A stretch of DNA of 64,000 nt from Brevundimonas sp. 357 (GCF_003938605.1 NZ_RHWX01000013.1:54661-118660), one strand, 5' to 3'. Numbered from the stretch's first letter, positions 1 to 9,323 are shown. The notes: generated from the letters alone by a model not told the origin. Numbers and translations: made by a program.

Positions 1-1
1 C

Positions 2-379
2 AGCGGCGAGACGGCCCTGATGGGCGAGTCCCTGGCGGGCCTGTTCGTGGTCGAGACCTTCCTGAAGGAACCGCAGATGTTCGACGCCTATGTCGCGGTC
101 AGCCCCAGCCTGTGGTGGGACGGCGGCAAGCTGGCGCGGCAGTCCGGCGCGCATCTGCGCGACCACTCCAACGACCCGCGCACCCTGATCCTGACGCTGG
201 GCGACGAGGGCGAGATGATGCAGGCGCCGATGGACGTGCTGACCGCGAACCTGCGCGATCACGCCCTGCCCAGCGTCACCTGGGACTTCACCCCGCGCCC
301 GAACGAGAGCCACGCCACCATCTATCACGGCGCCGCGCTGGACGCCTTCCGCCGCCTTTATGCGGTCCCTGCACAATGA
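2..379 (+). CDS. alpha/beta-hydrolase esterase, C-terminal part (5' end outside window)
   Basis: The reading frame is open from the first bases, so the true start lies upstream of the window. The visible part begins with a nucleophile-elbow motif, GESLAG (G-x-S-x-G), followed by a segment about a whole-structure 'SPSLWWDGG' motif and a late His in 'ESHATIYHG'. This order (Ser, then Asp, then His) fits the Esterase D/IroE-like family of serine hydrolases that cleave esters such as siderophore or S-formylglutathione-type substrates; the substrate cannot be told from this fragment. It ends with a TGA that overlaps the ATG of the next gene by four bases, so the two are translationally coupled. 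The family call is good; the specific activity is open. Confidence 0.75.
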   Translation, partial: SGETALMGESLAGLFVVETFLKEPQMFDAYVAVSPSLWWDGGKLARQSGAHLRDHSNDPRTLILTLGDEGEMMQAPMDVLTANLRDHALPSVTWDFTPRPNESHATIYHGAALDAFRRLYAVPAQ

Positions 380-765
380 GCCACCTCGGCGCCGTCAGCC
401 TGCTGGTCCGCGACTATGACGAGGCCATCGCCTTCTACGTCGGCAAGCTGGGCTTCGACCTCAGCGAAGACACCGACATGGGCGACGGTAAACGCTGGGT
501 CCGCGTCACGCCGAAAGGCGGCCAGACCTCGCTGCTGCTGGCCCGCGCCGCGACACCCCAGCAGGTCGCCCGGATCGGCGATCAGGCCGGCGGCCGCGTC
601 TGGCTGTTCCTCTACACCGACGACCTGATGCGCGATCACGTCGCCTGGCTGGAGGCCGGCGTCGTCTTTCGCGAAACGCCCCGTCACGAGGCCTATGGCA
701 AGGTGGTGGTCTTCGAAGACCTCTACGGCAACGCCTGGGATCTGATCGAACCTGCTGGAGCCTGA
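376..765 (+). CDS. VOC (glyoxalase/bleomycin-resistance) superfamily protein
   Basis: A 129-residue protein starting at the ATG that overlaps the upstream esterase stop (ATGA). The sequence shows the paired beta-alpha-beta-beta-beta layout of the vicinal oxygen chelate fold: an opening '[20 protein letters not shown]' type segment and a closing '[17 protein letters not shown]' segment that carries the usual metal-ligand Glu. Such proteins act as metal-dependent lyases, isomerases or dioxygenases, or bind drugs; substrate is not predictable here. The first metal position lacks the common His/Gln (it reads L-G-A-V-S), so a non-catalytic binding role is possible. It is followed four bases later by purT, suggesting one transcript. 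Confidence 0.85.
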   Translation: MSHLGAVSLLVRDYDEAIAFYVGKLGFDLSEDTDMGDGKRWVRVTPKGGQTSLLLARAATPQQVARIGDQAGGRVWLFLYTDDLMRDHVAWLEAGVVFRETPRHEAYGKVVVFEDLYGNAWDLIEPAGA

Positions 766-769
766 CGCC

Positions 770-1963
770 ATGAAGATCGGCACGCCGCTTACCGACCACG
801 CCACGCGCGTCATGCTGCTGGGCTCGGGCGAGCTGGGCAAGGAGGTGGCCATCGAGCTGCAACGCCTCGGCGCCGAGGTGATCGCGGTCGATCGTTACGC
901 CAACGCCCCCGCCATGCAGGTGGCGCACCGCAGCCACGTCATTCCCATGACCGATCCTCAGGTGCTGAACGGGATCATCATGGCCGAGGCCCCGCACATC
1001 ATCGTGCCGGAGATCGAGGCCATCGCCACCGACGCCCTGGCGGCGATCGAGGCGGCGGGTCTGGCCCGCGTCATCCCCACCGCCCGCGCCACCCAGCTGA
1101 CCATGAACCGCGAAGGCATCCGCCGTCTGGCCGCCGAAGAGCTGGGCCTGCCGACCAGCCCCTACGCCTTCGCCAGCTCGGCCGAGGAACTGGCGGCGGG
1201 GGCCGAGGTCGTGGGCTTCCCCTGCTTCGTCAAGCCGGTGATGTCGTCATCGGGCAAGGGCCAGTCCTATGTCGAAGGACCTGAGGGCGTGGCCGACGCC
1301 TGGGCCTATGCCGAGGCGTCAGGGCGGGTCGCAGGCGGCGTCGTCATCGTCGAGGGCAAGATCGACTTCGACTATGAGATCACCCTGCTGACGGTGCGGT
1401 CGTTGCGCGACGGCGTGGTCCGTACCGACTTCTGCGCCCCCATCGGCCATCGCCAGCAGAAGGGCGACTATGTCGAAAGCTGGCAGCCGCAGATCATGAG
1501 CGAGGCCGCGCTGAAAGCGGCGCAGGCCATCGCGGGCAAGGTCACGGACGTCTTGGGCGGCCTCGGCGTCTTCGGCGTCGAACTGTTCGTGAAGGGCGAC
1601 GAGGTCTGGTTCTCGGAGGTGTCGCCGCGTCCGCATGATACGGGCCTGGTGACGCTGGCGACGCAGGTCATGAGCGAGTTCGCCCTGCACGCCCGCGCCA
1701 TCCTGGGCCTGCCCGTAGACGTGACCTTGCGCGAGCCCGGCGCCAGCGCCGTCATCTACGGCGGCATGGAGGCCGAGGGCGTAGTGTTCGAGGGCGTAGC
1801 CGAGGCCCTGTCGGTCCCGACCGCCGACCTGCGCCTGTTCGGCAAGCCCCAAGCCTTCGAGCGCCGTCGCATGGGCGTGGCCCTGGCGCGCGGCGCCGAC
1901 ACGGACGAAGCGCGTGCGCGCGCGACCGAAGCGGCGGGCAAGGTGCGGGTGGTCGCTCCGTAA
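770..1963 (+). CDS. purT: formate-dependent phosphoribosylglycinamide formyltransferase (PurT, GAR transformylase 2)
   Basis: A 397-residue cytosolic enzyme of full family length. PurT uses ATP and formate to formylate GAR in step three of de novo purine synthesis, bypassing the folate-dependent PurN. The N terminus has the biotin-carboxylase-like fold motif '[19 protein letters not shown]'. The central ATP-grasp domain shows '[13 protein letters not shown]' (phosphate-binding loop) and '[25 protein letters not shown]', which holds the Mg-ATP acidic residues. Both are diagnostic of PurT. Start ATG is four bases after the VOC gene stop. A hairpin follows the stop directly. Confidence 0.96.
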   Translation: MKIGTPLTDHATRVMLLGSGELGKEVAIELQRLGAEVIAVDRYANAPAMQVAHRSHVIPMTDPQVLNGIIMAEAPHIIVPEIEAIATDALAAIEAAGLARVIPTARATQLTMNREGIRRLAAEELGLPTSPYAFASSAEELAAGAEVVGFPCFVKPVMSSSGKGQSYVEGPEGVADAWAYAEASGRVAGGVVIVEGKIDFDYEITLLTVRSLRDGVVRTDFCAPIGHRQQKGDYVESWQPQIMSEAALKAAQAIAGKVTDVLGGLGVFGVELFVKGDEVWFSEVSPRPHDTGLVTLATQVMSEFALHARAILGLPVDVTLREPGASAVIYGGMEAEGVVFEGVAEALSVPTADLRLFGKPQAFERRRMGVALARGADTDEARARATEAAGKVRVVAP

Positions 1964-1988
1964 TCCTTCTCCCGCAAGGGGAGAAGGA
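1964..1988. repeat. REP-like hairpin after purT
   Basis: Immediately after the purT stop lies a perfect 10-bp inverted repeat, TCCTTCTCCC and its complement, with a 5-base loop GCAAG. There is no following T-run on the plus strand, so it is a weak intrinsic terminator at best. The same C-rich/T-rich hairpin type recurs at 16053-16073, 24191-24211, 25221-25243 and 25324-25346, which marks it as a dispersed intergenic repeat family. Confidence 0.7.
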
Positions 1989-2088
1989 CCGGCCAAGCTT
2001 CTTCGACTTTTGTCGATTGGCGCCGGACGCGATTAGGGTCCAAAAAAGGCGAAAGGTCGCACCCAGTCGACCCGGAGGACCGTTCGCC

Positions 2089-4176
2089 ATGGGCAAGCTC
2101 AAGACGGCGCTGATTTTCGGCGCCATCGCCATATTGGGGGCCGTGTCCCTCGCCGTCATCGCCCTGCATCAGGGCGAAAGCATCAGCGCAGTATGGATCG
2201 TGGTCGCGGCGTTGTGCGTCTACGCCATCGCCTACCGCTTCTACGCCCGCTATCTGGCCGGGAAGGTGCTGGGGCTGAACGCCCGCAGACCCACGCCCGC
2301 CGTGCGGCATAACGACGGGCTGGATTACGTCCCGACGCCGCGTAACGTGCTGTTCGGCCACCATTTCGCGGCCATTGCGGGCGCGGGGCCTCTGGTCGGG
2401 CCGGTGCTGGCGGCGCAGATGGGCTATCTGCCCGGCGTGCTGTGGATTCTGGTCGGCGCCGTTCTAGCGGGGGCGGTGCAGGACATGATCGTCCTGTTCA
2501 TGTCGACCCGCCGCGACGGCCGCTCGCTGGGCGACATGGTGCGCACCGAGATGGGCCCCATCCCCGGCGTCATCGCCCAGGTCGGGGTGCTGATGATCAT
2601 GGTCATCATCCTGGCGGTTCTGGCCCTGGTGGTGGTCAAGGCTCTGGCCGAGAGCCCCTGGGGCACCTTCACCGTCGCCGCCACCATTCCCATCGCCGTC
2701 TTCATGGGCCTGTACACCCGCTTTCTGCGGCCCGGCCGCGTGGGCGAGGTGTCGGTGATCGGCGTGGTGCTGCTGGTTCTGGCCATCATCGGCGGCGGCC
2801 ATATTGCGGCGGATCCCTTCTGGGGTCCGGCCTTCACCCTGTCGGGCACGACGCTGGCCATCGCCATGATGGCCTATGGCTTCATCGCCTCGGTCATTCC
2901 GGTGTGGCTGCTGCTGGCCCCGCGCGACTACCTGTCCACCTTCCTGAAGATCGGCGCCATCGTCGCCCTGGCCGTCGGCATATTGATCGTGCGGCCGCAT
3001 GTGCAGATGCCCGCCATCACCCCCTTCATCGACGGCACCGGGCCGGTCTTCTCGGGCGCCCTGTTCCCCTTCCTGTTCATCACCATCGCCTGCGGAGCCG
3101 TGTCGGGCTTCCACGCCCTGATCTCGTCGGGCACCACGCCCAAGCTGCTGGAGAACGAGAATCAGATCCCGCTGATCGGCTATGGCGCCATGCTGTGTGA
3201 AAGCTTCGTGGCCATCATGGCCCTGATCGCCGCCACCGTGTTGGACCCGGCCGTCTATTTCGCCATGAACAGCCCGGTCGCCGTCATCGGCGACAACGCC
3301 GCCTCGGCCGCCGCCGCCGTGGCCCAGTGGGGCTTCCACATCACCCCGGCCGAGCTGGAGCAGTTGGCCAAGGACGTGGGCGAACACTCCATCCTGTCGC
3401 GCGCGGGCGGGGCGCCCACTCTGGCCGTCGGCATGGCGCACATCCTGTCGGGCGTCATCGGCGGCAAGGCCATGATGGCCTTCTGGTATCACTTCGCCAT
3501 CCTGTTCGAGGCCCTGTTCATCCTGACCACGGTCGATGCGGGCACCCGCGTCTGCCGCTTCATGATCCAGGATCTGCTGGGCATGGCCGTGCCGAAGATG
3601 CGCCAGACCCAGTCCTGGACCGGCAATGTCGTGGCCACGGCCCTGACGGTCGGGCTGTGGGGCTATTTCCTCTATACCGGCGTGGTCGACCCTCTGGGCG
3701 GGATCAACAGCCTGTGGCCCCTGTTCGGCATCGCCAACCAGATGCTGGCGGCGGTCGCCCTGATCCTGGGCACGGTCGTCCTGTTCAAGATGAAGCGGCA
3801 CAGGTTCGCCTGGGCCACGGCGGTTCCGGCGGTCTGGCTGCTGATCTGCACCGTCACGGCGGGGCTGCAGAAGCTGTTCCACCCCGACGTGAAGATCGGC
3901 TTCCTGGCCCACGCGCGGAAGTATCAGGACGCCATGGCCGCCGGCGACATCCTGGCCCCGGCCAAGACCATCGGCGACATGCACCGGGTCATCGTCAACG
4001 ACTACGTCAACTCGGCGCTGACGGCGGGCTTCCTGTTCGTGGTGCTGACGGTCGTGGTCTATGGCGTCGGAGCCTGCCTCAAGGCGCTGAAGTCCGACCA
4101 GCCGACCGTGGTCGAAACCCCGGCCGAGCATGAACTGACCCTGAGCGACGAAGCCATGGACATCGCCCGTGCTTAA
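2089..4176 (+). CDS. cstA: carbon starvation protein CstA (pyruvate/peptide transporter)
   Basis: A 695-residue integral membrane protein with about 16-18 hydrophobic segments. CstA-family proteins take up peptides and/or pyruvate when preferred carbon is exhausted. Diagnostic stretches are 'FGHHFAAIAGAGPLVGPVLAAQMGYLPG' near residue 95 and 'ACGAVSGFHALISSGTTPK' near residue 335. The ATG at 2089 is chosen because a CGGAGGA ribosome site lies about 10 bases upstream; an earlier in-frame start would add 24 basic residues before the first membrane helix and lacks such a site. The next gene overlaps by eight bases and encodes the usual small CstA partner, so the pair forms one unit. Confidence 0.95.
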   Translation: MGKLKTALIFGAIAILGAVSLAVIALHQGESISAVWIVVAALCVYAIAYRFYARYLAGKVLGLNARRPTPAVRHNDGLDYVPTPRNVLFGHHFAAIAGAGPLVGPVLAAQMGYLPGVLWILVGAVLAGAVQDMIVLFMSTRRDGRSLGDMVRTEMGPIPGVIAQVGVLMIMVIILAVLALVVVKALAESPWGTFTVAATIPIAVFMGLYTRFLRPGRVGEVSVIGVVLLVLAIIGGGHIAADPFWGPAFTLSGTTLAIAMMAYGFIASVIPVWLLLAPRDYLSTFLKIGAIVALAVGILIVRPHVQMPAITPFIDGTGPVFSGALFPFLFITIACGAVSGFHALISSGTTPKLLENENQIPLIGYGAMLCESFVAIMALIAATVLDPAVYFAMNSPVAVIGDNAASAAAAVAQWGFHITPAELEQLAKDVGEHSILSRAGGAPTLAVGMAHILSGVIGGKAMMAFWYHFAILFEALFILTTVDAGTRVCRFMIQDLLGMAVPKMRQTQSWTGNVVATALTVGLWGYFLYTGVVDPLGGINSLWPLFGIANQMLAAVALILGTVVLFKMKRHRFAWATAVPAVWLLICTVTAGLQKLFHPDVKIGFLAHARKYQDAMAAGDILAPAKTIGDMHRVIVNDYVNSALTAGFLFVVLTVVVYGVGACLKALKSDQPTVVETPAEHELTLSDEAMDIARA

Positions 4177-4423
4177 GTCCTCTTCATCCTCGGCGACGAG
4201 CGGCGGCGCGGACCTGCTCTGCGCCTGCCGGGACACCCTGGTGCGGTGGGGCAAGGACGCCCGCCGCACCGCCGGGCTGATGATCGGCCAGCCCGATTAT
4301 GACGCCTATGTCGCCCATGCCGCCGTCACCCACCCGGATCAGGCGCCGCTGGACCGCACCGCCTTCTTCCGCCTGCATGAGGCGCGGCGGTTCGGCGAAG
4401 GCGGCGGCTTCCGCTGCTGCTGA
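4169..4423 (+). CDS. YbdD/YjiX family (DUF466) small CstA-associated protein
   Basis: An 84-residue soluble protein that overlaps the end of cstA by eight bases. The family is nearly always encoded directly after CstA-type transporters and ends in a Cys-rich tail; here the C terminus is GGGFRCC. The core 'GQPDYDAYVAHAAVTHPDQAPLDRTAFFRLHEARRFG' pattern is typical. Its function is believed to support CstA-type uptake but no mechanism is established. The N-terminal serine-rich stretch is a poorly conserved extension, and the first ATG overlapping cstA is retained because no better site is seen. Confidence 0.85.
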   Translation: MLKSSSSSATSGGADLLCACRDTLVRWGKDARRTAGLMIGQPDYDAYVAHAAVTHPDQAPLDRTAFFRLHEARRFGEGGGFRCC

Positions 4424-4443
4424 GGGCGCCGGCCCCTCCCACG

Positions 4444-4476
4444 CCGTCATCCTCGGGTCAAGCCCGAGGATGACGG
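4444..4476. repeat. palindromic GTCATCCTCG repeat, copy 1
   Basis: A perfect 14-bp inverted repeat (CCGTCATCCTCGGG and complement) around a 5-base loop, TCAAG, in the 198-bp space between the DUF466 gene and gap. Two further copies with the same arm core lie at 51826-51856 and 52752-52788. Their spread between unrelated genes marks a dispersed intergenic repeat. It may also terminate transcription but no T-run follows. Confidence 0.8.
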
Positions 4477-4602
4477 CTATGAAAGGCAGAAGGCAAAGCG
4501 GCGCCGGCCCCGGACGGTTACACCCGATCATACCTTGTTACGGCGACGGGGTTGCAACCGCGCGCGCTCCGTCCCACTAAGGCGCCCATCATAATCGCCC
4601 CT

Positions 4603-4621
4603 GTTCAGGAGACTGCTCCCC
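4603..4621 (+). promoter_or_regulatory. gap leader with AGGAGA ribosome site; 12-base motif shared with fba
   Basis: GTTCAGGAGACT at 4603-4614 precedes the gap ATG and is identical to 7537-7548 before fba. The AGGAGA core is a strong ribosome-binding site, but the match extends beyond it on both sides. An A/T-rich CATAATC (about 4588) upstream could be a -10 element. Joint control is inferred, not shown. Confidence 0.5.
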
Positions 4622-5629
4622 ATGACCGTTCGCGTCGCCATCAACGGCTTCGGCCGCATCGGCCGCCTCGTCCTCCGCTCGATCGTCGAGCACGGCCGCA
4701 AGGACATCGAGGTCGTGGCGATCAACGACCTGGGCCCGGTCGAGACCAACGCCCACCTGTTCCGCTATGACTCGGTGCACGGCCGCTTCCCCGGCACGGT
4801 CACGACCGGCGAGGACTGGATCGACGTCGGCACGGGCAAGATCAAGGTCACGGCTGAGCGCGACCCGGCCAACCTGCCGCACGCCGAGCTGAAGGTGGAC
4901 ATCGCCCTGGAATGCACGGGCATCTTCACCTCCAAGGACAAGGCCTCGGCTCACCTGAAGGCCGGCGCCAAGCGCGTGCTGGTCTCGGCCCCGGCCGACA
5001 ACGCCGACAAGACCATCGTCTTTAAGGTCAACCATGAGACCCTGACGGCCGACGACATCGTCGTCTCCAACGGCTCGTGCACGACCAACGCCTTGGCCCC
5101 GGTGGCCAAGGTGCTGCACGACCTGTTCGGCATCGAGCGCGGCTACATGACCACCATCCACGCCTACACCGGCGACCAGCCGACGCTGGATACGATGCAC
5201 AAGGATCTGTACCGCGGCCGCGCCGCCGCCCTGTCCATGATCCCGACCTCGACCGGCGCCGCCAAGGCCCTGGGTCTGGTCCTGCCGGAACTGAAGGGCA
5301 AGCTGGACGGCTCGTCGATCCGCGTCCCGACCCCGAACGTCTCGGTCGTCGACCTGAAGGTCGTCGCCGGTCGCGAAGTCACGGTCGAGGAAATCAACGC
5401 CGCCCTGCTGGCCGCCGCGAACGGCCCGATGAGCGGCGTCCTGGCCACGACCACCGACCCGCTTGTCTCGGTCGACCTGAACCACGTCGCCGCCTCTTCG
5501 ACCGCCGCCCTGCCCCAGACGCAGGTCGTCGACGGCAAGCTGGCCCGCGTCCTGACCTGGTACGACAACGAATGGGGCTTCGCGACCCGCATGGCCGACA
5601 CCGCCCTGGTAATGGCGAAGTTCCTCTGA
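4622..5629 (+). CDS. gap: type I glyceraldehyde-3-phosphate dehydrogenase
   Basis: A 335-residue cytosolic dehydrogenase of standard length that interconverts glyceraldehyde-3-phosphate and 1,3-bisphosphoglycerate with NAD(P). The N-terminal Rossmann motif is INGFGRIGR (residues 7-15). The catalytic cysteine is Cys153 in SNGSCTTN, followed by the His of 'TIHAYTGDQ'. The residue after the nucleotide loop is Asp36 (AIND), which favours NAD. The gene is followed by an intrinsic terminator and then pgk, and fba lies 2 kb downstream, so this is a lower-glycolysis/gluconeogenesis cluster. Confidence 0.97.
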   Translation: MTVRVAINGFGRIGRLVLRSIVEHGRKDIEVVAINDLGPVETNAHLFRYDSVHGRFPGTVTTGEDWIDVGTGKIKVTAERDPANLPHAELKVDIALECTGIFTSKDKASAHLKAGAKRVLVSAPADNADKTIVFKVNHETLTADDIVVSNGSCTTNALAPVAKVLHDLFGIERGYMTTIHAYTGDQPTLDTMHKDLYRGRAAALSMIPTSTGAAKALGLVLPELKGKLDGSSIRVPTPNVSVVDLKVVAGREVTVEEINAALLAAANGPMSGVLATTTDPLVSVDLNHVAASSTAALPQTQVVDGKLARVLTWYDNEWGFATRMADTALVMAKFL

Positions 5630-5664
5630 TCCGGTCTCGCGCCTGACAGACTGCTGACCTATGA

Positions 5665-5698
5665 GGGGCTCTCGCCGAACGGCTGAGAGCCCCTTGTT
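5665..5698 (+). terminator. intrinsic terminator/attenuator between gap and pgk
   Basis: A stem of GGGGCTCTC (5665-5673) with GAGAGCCCC (5685-5693), extended inside by GCCG/CGGC with one bulged T, is followed by TTGTTT. This is a classical rho-independent terminator shape. Because pgk starts only 49 bases later on the same strand, it probably lowers read-through and sets the gap:pgk ratio, unless pgk has its own promoter. Confidence 0.8.
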
Positions 5699-5741
5699 TC
5701 AAGACGACGGGCCGCCGCCCAGATCAAAAGACGGACCACCG

Positions 5742-6938
5742 ATGACCTTCCGCACCCTCGACGACGTTTCCGACCTTTCGGGCAAGGCCGCCCTGGTCCG
5801 CGTGGACTTCAACGTGCCGATGGAGGACGGGAACGTCACCGACGACACTCGTCTAAAGGCCGCCCTGCCGACCATCCACCGCCTGCGCGAAGCGGGCGCC
5901 AAGGTGGTGCTGCTGGCCCACTTCGACCGTCCCAAGGGCGAGCGCGTGCCGTCGATGAGCCTGAAGCCTGTCGTTCAGCCGCTGGAGCTGCTGCTGCACG
6001 GCCCCGTGCGCTTCGCCGACGACTGCGTGGGCGACGAGGCCAAGGCCGCCGTGGCCGATCTGGACGCGGGCGGCGTGCTGCTGCTGGAGAACGTCCGCTT
6101 CCACAAGGGCGAGGAAAAGAACGATCCGGCTTTCGCCCAACAACTGGCGGAACTGGGCGATCTCTACGTCAACGACGCCTTCTCGGCCGCGCACCGCGCG
6201 CATGCCTCGACCGAGGGGCTGGCCCGCCTGCTGCCCGCCTATGCCGGTTGCGCCATGGCGCGCGAGCTTGAGGCGCTGGACGCCGCGCTGGGCAAGCCGC
6301 AGAAGCCGGTCATCGGCATCGTCGGCGGCGCCAAGGTCTCGACCAAGCTGGACCTGCTGAAGAATCTGGTCGCCAAGCTGGACTATCTGGCCATCGGCGG
6401 CGGCATGGCCAACACCTTCCTGTTCGCCCAGGGCGTCGATGTCGGCGGTTCGCTGTGCGAGAAGGATCTGGCCGACACCGCCCGCGAGATCATCGAGGAA
6501 GCCCGCCGTCAGGGCTGCGAGCTGCTGCTGCCGGTCGATGTGGTGGTCGCCAAGGGCGTCAAGCCGGGCATCGAATCGGGCGTCCGCGCTCTGGACCGCA
6601 TCGCCGCCGACGACCTGATCCTGGACGCCGGGCCGGAGACGGTCGCCCGCCTGAACCGCGCCATGGATCTGTCCAAGACCCTGATCTGGAACGGCCCGCT
6701 GGGCGTGTTCGAGGTTCCGCCCTTCGACAAGGCCACGGTCGAGGCCGCCAAACACGCCGCCGAACTGGCCAAGGCCGGCAAGCTGGTCGCCGTGGCCGGC
6801 GGCGGCGACACGGTCGCGGCCCTGAACCACGCGGGCACGGCCGACGACATGACCTTCGTCTCCACCGCGGGCGGCGCCTTCCTGGAATGGATGGAGGGCA
6901 AGGTTCTGCCGGGCGTCGAAGCCCTGCGCGCCGCCTAA
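5742..6938 (+). CDS. pgk: phosphoglycerate kinase
   Basis: A 398-residue enzyme that transfers the acyl phosphate of 1,3-bisphosphoglycerate to ADP. The N-terminal substrate domain starts with '[13 protein letters not shown]' (diagnostic PGK signature) and has the basic-patch '[10 protein letters not shown]'. The C-terminal nucleotide domain shows '[12 protein letters not shown]', 'WNGPLGVFE' and '[10 protein letters not shown]'. The start ATG at 5742 gives the family-typical N terminus; an earlier in-frame ATG at 5661 would translate the terminator hairpin and is rejected. Confidence 0.97.
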   Translation: MTFRTLDDVSDLSGKAALVRVDFNVPMEDGNVTDDTRLKAALPTIHRLREAGAKVVLLAHFDRPKGERVPSMSLKPVVQPLELLLHGPVRFADDCVGDEAKAAVADLDAGGVLLLENVRFHKGEEKNDPAFAQQLAELGDLYVNDAFSAAHRAHASTEGLARLLPAYAGCAMARELEALDAALGKPQKPVIGIVGGAKVSTKLDLLKNLVAKLDYLAIGGGMANTFLFAQGVDVGGSLCEKDLADTAREIIEEARRQGCELLLPVDVVVAKGVKPGIESGVRALDRIAADDLILDAGPETVARLNRAMDLSKTLIWNGPLGVFEVPPFDKATVEAAKHAAELAKAGKLVAVAGGGDTVAALNHAGTADDMTFVSTAGGAFLEWMEGKVLPGVEALRAA

Positions 6939-6951
6939 CGGCAACCATCAA

Positions 6952-6977
6952 GGCGAGGGCTGTCCGCGGCCCTCGCC
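6952..6977. terminator. hairpin between convergent pgk and 6994-7395
   Basis: GGCGAGGGC and GCCCTCGCC form a perfect 9-bp stem around an 8-base loop in the space between two convergent genes. T-runs on either side are poor, so it is a possible bidirectional terminator of low certainty. Confidence 0.5.
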
Positions 6978-6993
6978 CCTGATGCCCGAAGCT

Positions 6994-7395
6994 TTAGTCT
7001 TCGCCGTCCATGTCGACGGCGCGCGCGACCAGATCGCGCCACGTCGGATCGGTGTCGTCCACCAGATCGACGTCGTCCAGCAGGGCCACCGCCCCGCCGC
7101 CGTCGGGCAGGATCAGACCCAGCACTTCCATCACATCGCCGTCGGGCCCGACGTGGGCCTCGGCCTGAACGATCACGGCCGCCTGCTCGCCGTCCTCCTC
7201 CCACCAGATGACGGGCTGAGGCAGCTCCATGTTGATGACGCGCGCCTCTTCAGTGTCGCCCAGGGCGAACACGGCCTTGCCCGCTTGAACGTCGTCCAGC
7301 GTCGCCACCGCGCCCGTGAAAGGCGTCAGCCGCGACCAGTCGTCGACGTCGAAACCGCCGCCGTCTTCATCCAGCGCATCGTCGTTCTGGCTCAT
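6994..7395 (-). CDS. conserved acidic hypothetical protein
   Basis: A 133-residue, strongly acidic protein (many Asp/Glu in N and C termini) with no signal peptide or membrane segment. It is not assigned to a family with confidence. The ATG at 7395 is preferred over an upstream in-frame start because an AGGAG site lies about eight bases before it. A central Trp-rich stretch ('QPVIWWEEDGEQAAVI') and alternating hydrophobics suggest a small all-beta/alpha fold. It faces pgk tail to tail and diverges from fba, sharing the 157-bp space with the fba promoter. Confidence 0.75.
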   Translation of the reverse strand: MSQNDDALDEDGGGFDVDDWSRLTPFTGAVATLDDVQAGKAVFALGDTEEARVINMELPQPVIWWEEDGEQAAVIVQAEAHVGPDGDVMEVLGLILPDGGGAVALLDDVDLVDDTDPTWRDLVARAVDMDGED

Positions 7396-7536
7396 CGCCG
7401 CTCCTTGGTCGGACACGCCCGAGGCGTCGCGTCCACTTAGAGGCTGCGCGCCCAAAGTCCACCAGGCTTGCGTCCTGTCACATCGGCGTGACTTCCCCCG
7501 CCTGACGGGCTAAGACCTCGGGCAAAATCATATCTG

Positions 7537-7552
7537 GTTCAGGAGACTATCC
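7537..7552 (+). promoter_or_regulatory. fba leader and ribosome site, same 12-base motif as gap
   Basis: GTTCAGGAGACT at 7537-7548, identical to the gap leader, precedes the fba ATG by four bases. An upstream AAAATCATATCT has an A/T-rich -10 look. The exact repeat of flanks around AGGAGA suggests shared leader function. Confidence 0.5.
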
Positions 7553-8617
7553 ATGGCGCGCATCACGCTGCGACAACTGCTCGACCACGCGGCGGAGCAC
7601 GACTACGGCCTGCCCGCCTACAACATCAACAACATGGAGCAGGGCCTGGCCATCATGGAGGCCGCCGACGCCGTCAATGCGCCGGTCATCATCCAAGCCT
7701 CGCGCGGCGCCCGCTCCTACGCCAACGACGTCGTCCTGGCCAAGCTGATCGACGCCCTGGCCGAACTGTATCCGCACATCCCGGTCTGCATGCACCAGGA
7801 CCACGGCAACGGCCCGGCCACCTGCGCCACCGCCATCCAGTACGGCTTCACCTCGGTGATGATGGACGGCTCGCTGGAAGAAGACGCCAAGACCCCCGCC
7901 TCCTACGAATACAACGTCGAAGTGACCCGCCGCGTCACCGAGATGGCCCACAGCTGCGGCGTCTCGGTCGAGGGCGAACTGGGCGTGCTGGGTTCACTGG
8001 AAACCGGCATGGGCGAGGCCGAAGACGGCCACGGCTTCGAAGGCAAGCTGGACCACTCGGCCCTGCTGACCGACCCGGATCAGGCCGTCGACTTCGTCAA
8101 GGCCACCAAGGTCGACGCCCTGGCCATCGCCATGGGCACCTCGCACGGCGCCTATAAGTTCACGCGTCAGCCGGACGGTGAAGTCCTGGCCATGAACGTG
8201 ATCGAGGAAATCCACCGTCGCCTGCCCAACACCCACCTGGTGATGCACGGATCAAGCTCGGTGCCGCAGGATCTGCAGGACATCATCAACGCCTATGGCG
8301 GCCAGATGCCCCAGACCTGGGGCGTACCGGTCGAAGAGATCCAGCGCGGCATCAAGAACGGCGTGCGCAAGGTGAACATCGACACCGACAACCGCATGGC
8401 CATGACCGGCGCCATCCGCAAACTGCTGGCCGAGAAGCCGGGCGAGTTCGATCCCCGCGCCTATCTGAAGCCCGCCAAGGAAGCCATGCGCAAGCTGTGC
8501 CAGGAGCGCTATCTGCAGTTCGGCTGCGAAGGCCAGGCGTCGAAGATCAAGCCCCTGTCCACGGCCCAGATGGCCAAGCGCTACGCCGGCGGCGAACTGG
8601 ACCCGCGCATCGGCTGA
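7553..8617 (+). CDS. fba: class II fructose-1,6-bisphosphate aldolase (Calvin-cycle subtype)
   Basis: A 354-residue zinc-dependent aldolase that condenses dihydroxyacetone phosphate and glyceraldehyde-3-phosphate. The metal/catalytic segment is 'CMHQDHGNG' with His81, Asp83 and His84; later ligands lie in 'GTSHGAYKF' and '[10 protein letters not shown]'. '[20 protein letters not shown]' is the phosphate-binding part. The length and the '[10 protein letters not shown]' N terminus match the subfamily also used in the Calvin cycle (FbaA/CbbA), but no other Calvin genes are nearby, so a glycolytic/gluconeogenic role is inferred from gap and pgk next to it. Confidence 0.96.
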   Translation: MARITLRQLLDHAAEHDYGLPAYNINNMEQGLAIMEAADAVNAPVIIQASRGARSYANDVVLAKLIDALAELYPHIPVCMHQDHGNGPATCATAIQYGFTSVMMDGSLEEDAKTPASYEYNVEVTRRVTEMAHSCGVSVEGELGVLGSLETGMGEAEDGHGFEGKLDHSALLTDPDQAVDFVKATKVDALAIAMGTSHGAYKFTRQPDGEVLAMNVIEEIHRRLPNTHLVMHGSSSVPQDLQDIINAYGGQMPQTWGVPVEEIQRGIKNGVRKVNIDTDNRMAMTGAIRKLLAEKPGEFDPRAYLKPAKEAMRKLCQERYLQFGCEGQASKIKPLSTAQMAKRYAGGELDPRIG

Positions 8618-8644
8618 TCGCCGGTCGCATCGCCGTCAAATTGA

Positions 8645-8680
8645 AACGCCCGCCTCCGTCGACCGGAGGCGGGCGTTTTC
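8645..8680 (+). terminator. strong intrinsic terminator after fba
   Basis: AACGCCCGCCTCCG and its complement form a perfect 14-bp stem around TCGAC, followed by TTTTC. It serves fba and, in reverse orientation with its A/T flank, may also stop the convergent DUF2799 gene. Confidence 0.9.
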
Positions 8681-8684
8681 ATGT

Positions 8685-9323
8685 TCACCAGACGCCGTAA
8701 CGGCCATCGAGCATACGGCGCACAGTCCGCAGTTCGACCTCAGCGTAGCGCAGGTCGTCCTCGGCCCGCCGCGCGGAGCGATGCGCGTCGTCCAGTTCGC
8801 CCTCGACCTCGCGGATGCGGTTGCGGATACGCTGGCGCTCTTCGGAGGTCAGGCCTTCCTGACGCAGTTCGCGCCGCTTGGCGTCCAGCTTGTCCTCACG
8901 GCTTTCGATGCGACGGATCGCCGAGTTCAACGCGCTTTCGGCCGAAGAGACGGCCTGCTCGACCTCATACAGCTGTCGTCCGTCGCGATGCGCGGGCACG
9001 AAGGCCCGCTCTTCCGCCGGCGAACAGACGCCCTGATAGGTTCCGCCCGCACGCCCCGCGCGGAAGCCGTTCTCCCAGGTGCAATAGGTCCGCAACCCAT
9101 CCTCGCGCGCCGCCATATAGGCGCTCATGTTCGGGGTCACGCCATGCTTGGCGCAGGCCTTGGCGTGGTTATGCAGGCGGCTGGACGGATGCCCTTCGGC
9201 CCCATCGCGGTAGCCCTGTCCGCCCCAGTCGCCGACCAGGCACTGGCCCTCGCTCATCGTGGCGCAGCCCGACAACAGGACGACGCTGGATGCCGCAACG
9301 ACGGCGACGGTCAGCAACTTCAT
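8685..9323 (-). CDS. DUF2799 outer-membrane/periplasmic lipoprotein
   Basis: A 212-residue protein with an N-terminal signal peptide ending in the lipobox LSGC (Cys20), so it is probably lipid-anchored. Residues about 25-110 match the DUF2799 pattern ('CLVGDWGGQGYRDGAEG', 'HAKACAKHGV', 'YCTWENGFRAGRAGGTYQGVC', four conserved Cys). Residues about 120-200 are a long charged coiled coil (repeated RRELRQE/RIRNRIREVE heptads). Function is unknown for the family; coiled coil plus lipid anchor suggests an envelope structural or scaffolding role. It is convergent with fba. Confidence 0.85.
   Translation of the reverse strand: MKLLTVAVVAASSVVLLSGCATMSEGQCLVGDWGGQGYRDGAEGHPSSRLHNHAKACAKHGVTPNMSAYMAAREDGLRTYCTWENGFRAGRAGGTYQGVCSPAEERAFVPAHRDGRQLYEVEQAVSSAESALNSAIRRIESREDKLDAKRRELRQEGLTSEERQRIRNRIREVEGELDDAHRSARRAEDDLRYAEVELRTVRRMLDGRYGVW

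Noticed and set aside
2464..4269. A 601-residue frame antisense to cstA, rich in His, Asp, Gln and Gly
   Set aside because: Typical by-product of a G+C-rich gene read on the other strand; low-complexity composition, no family pattern, and cstA on the plus strand is certain.
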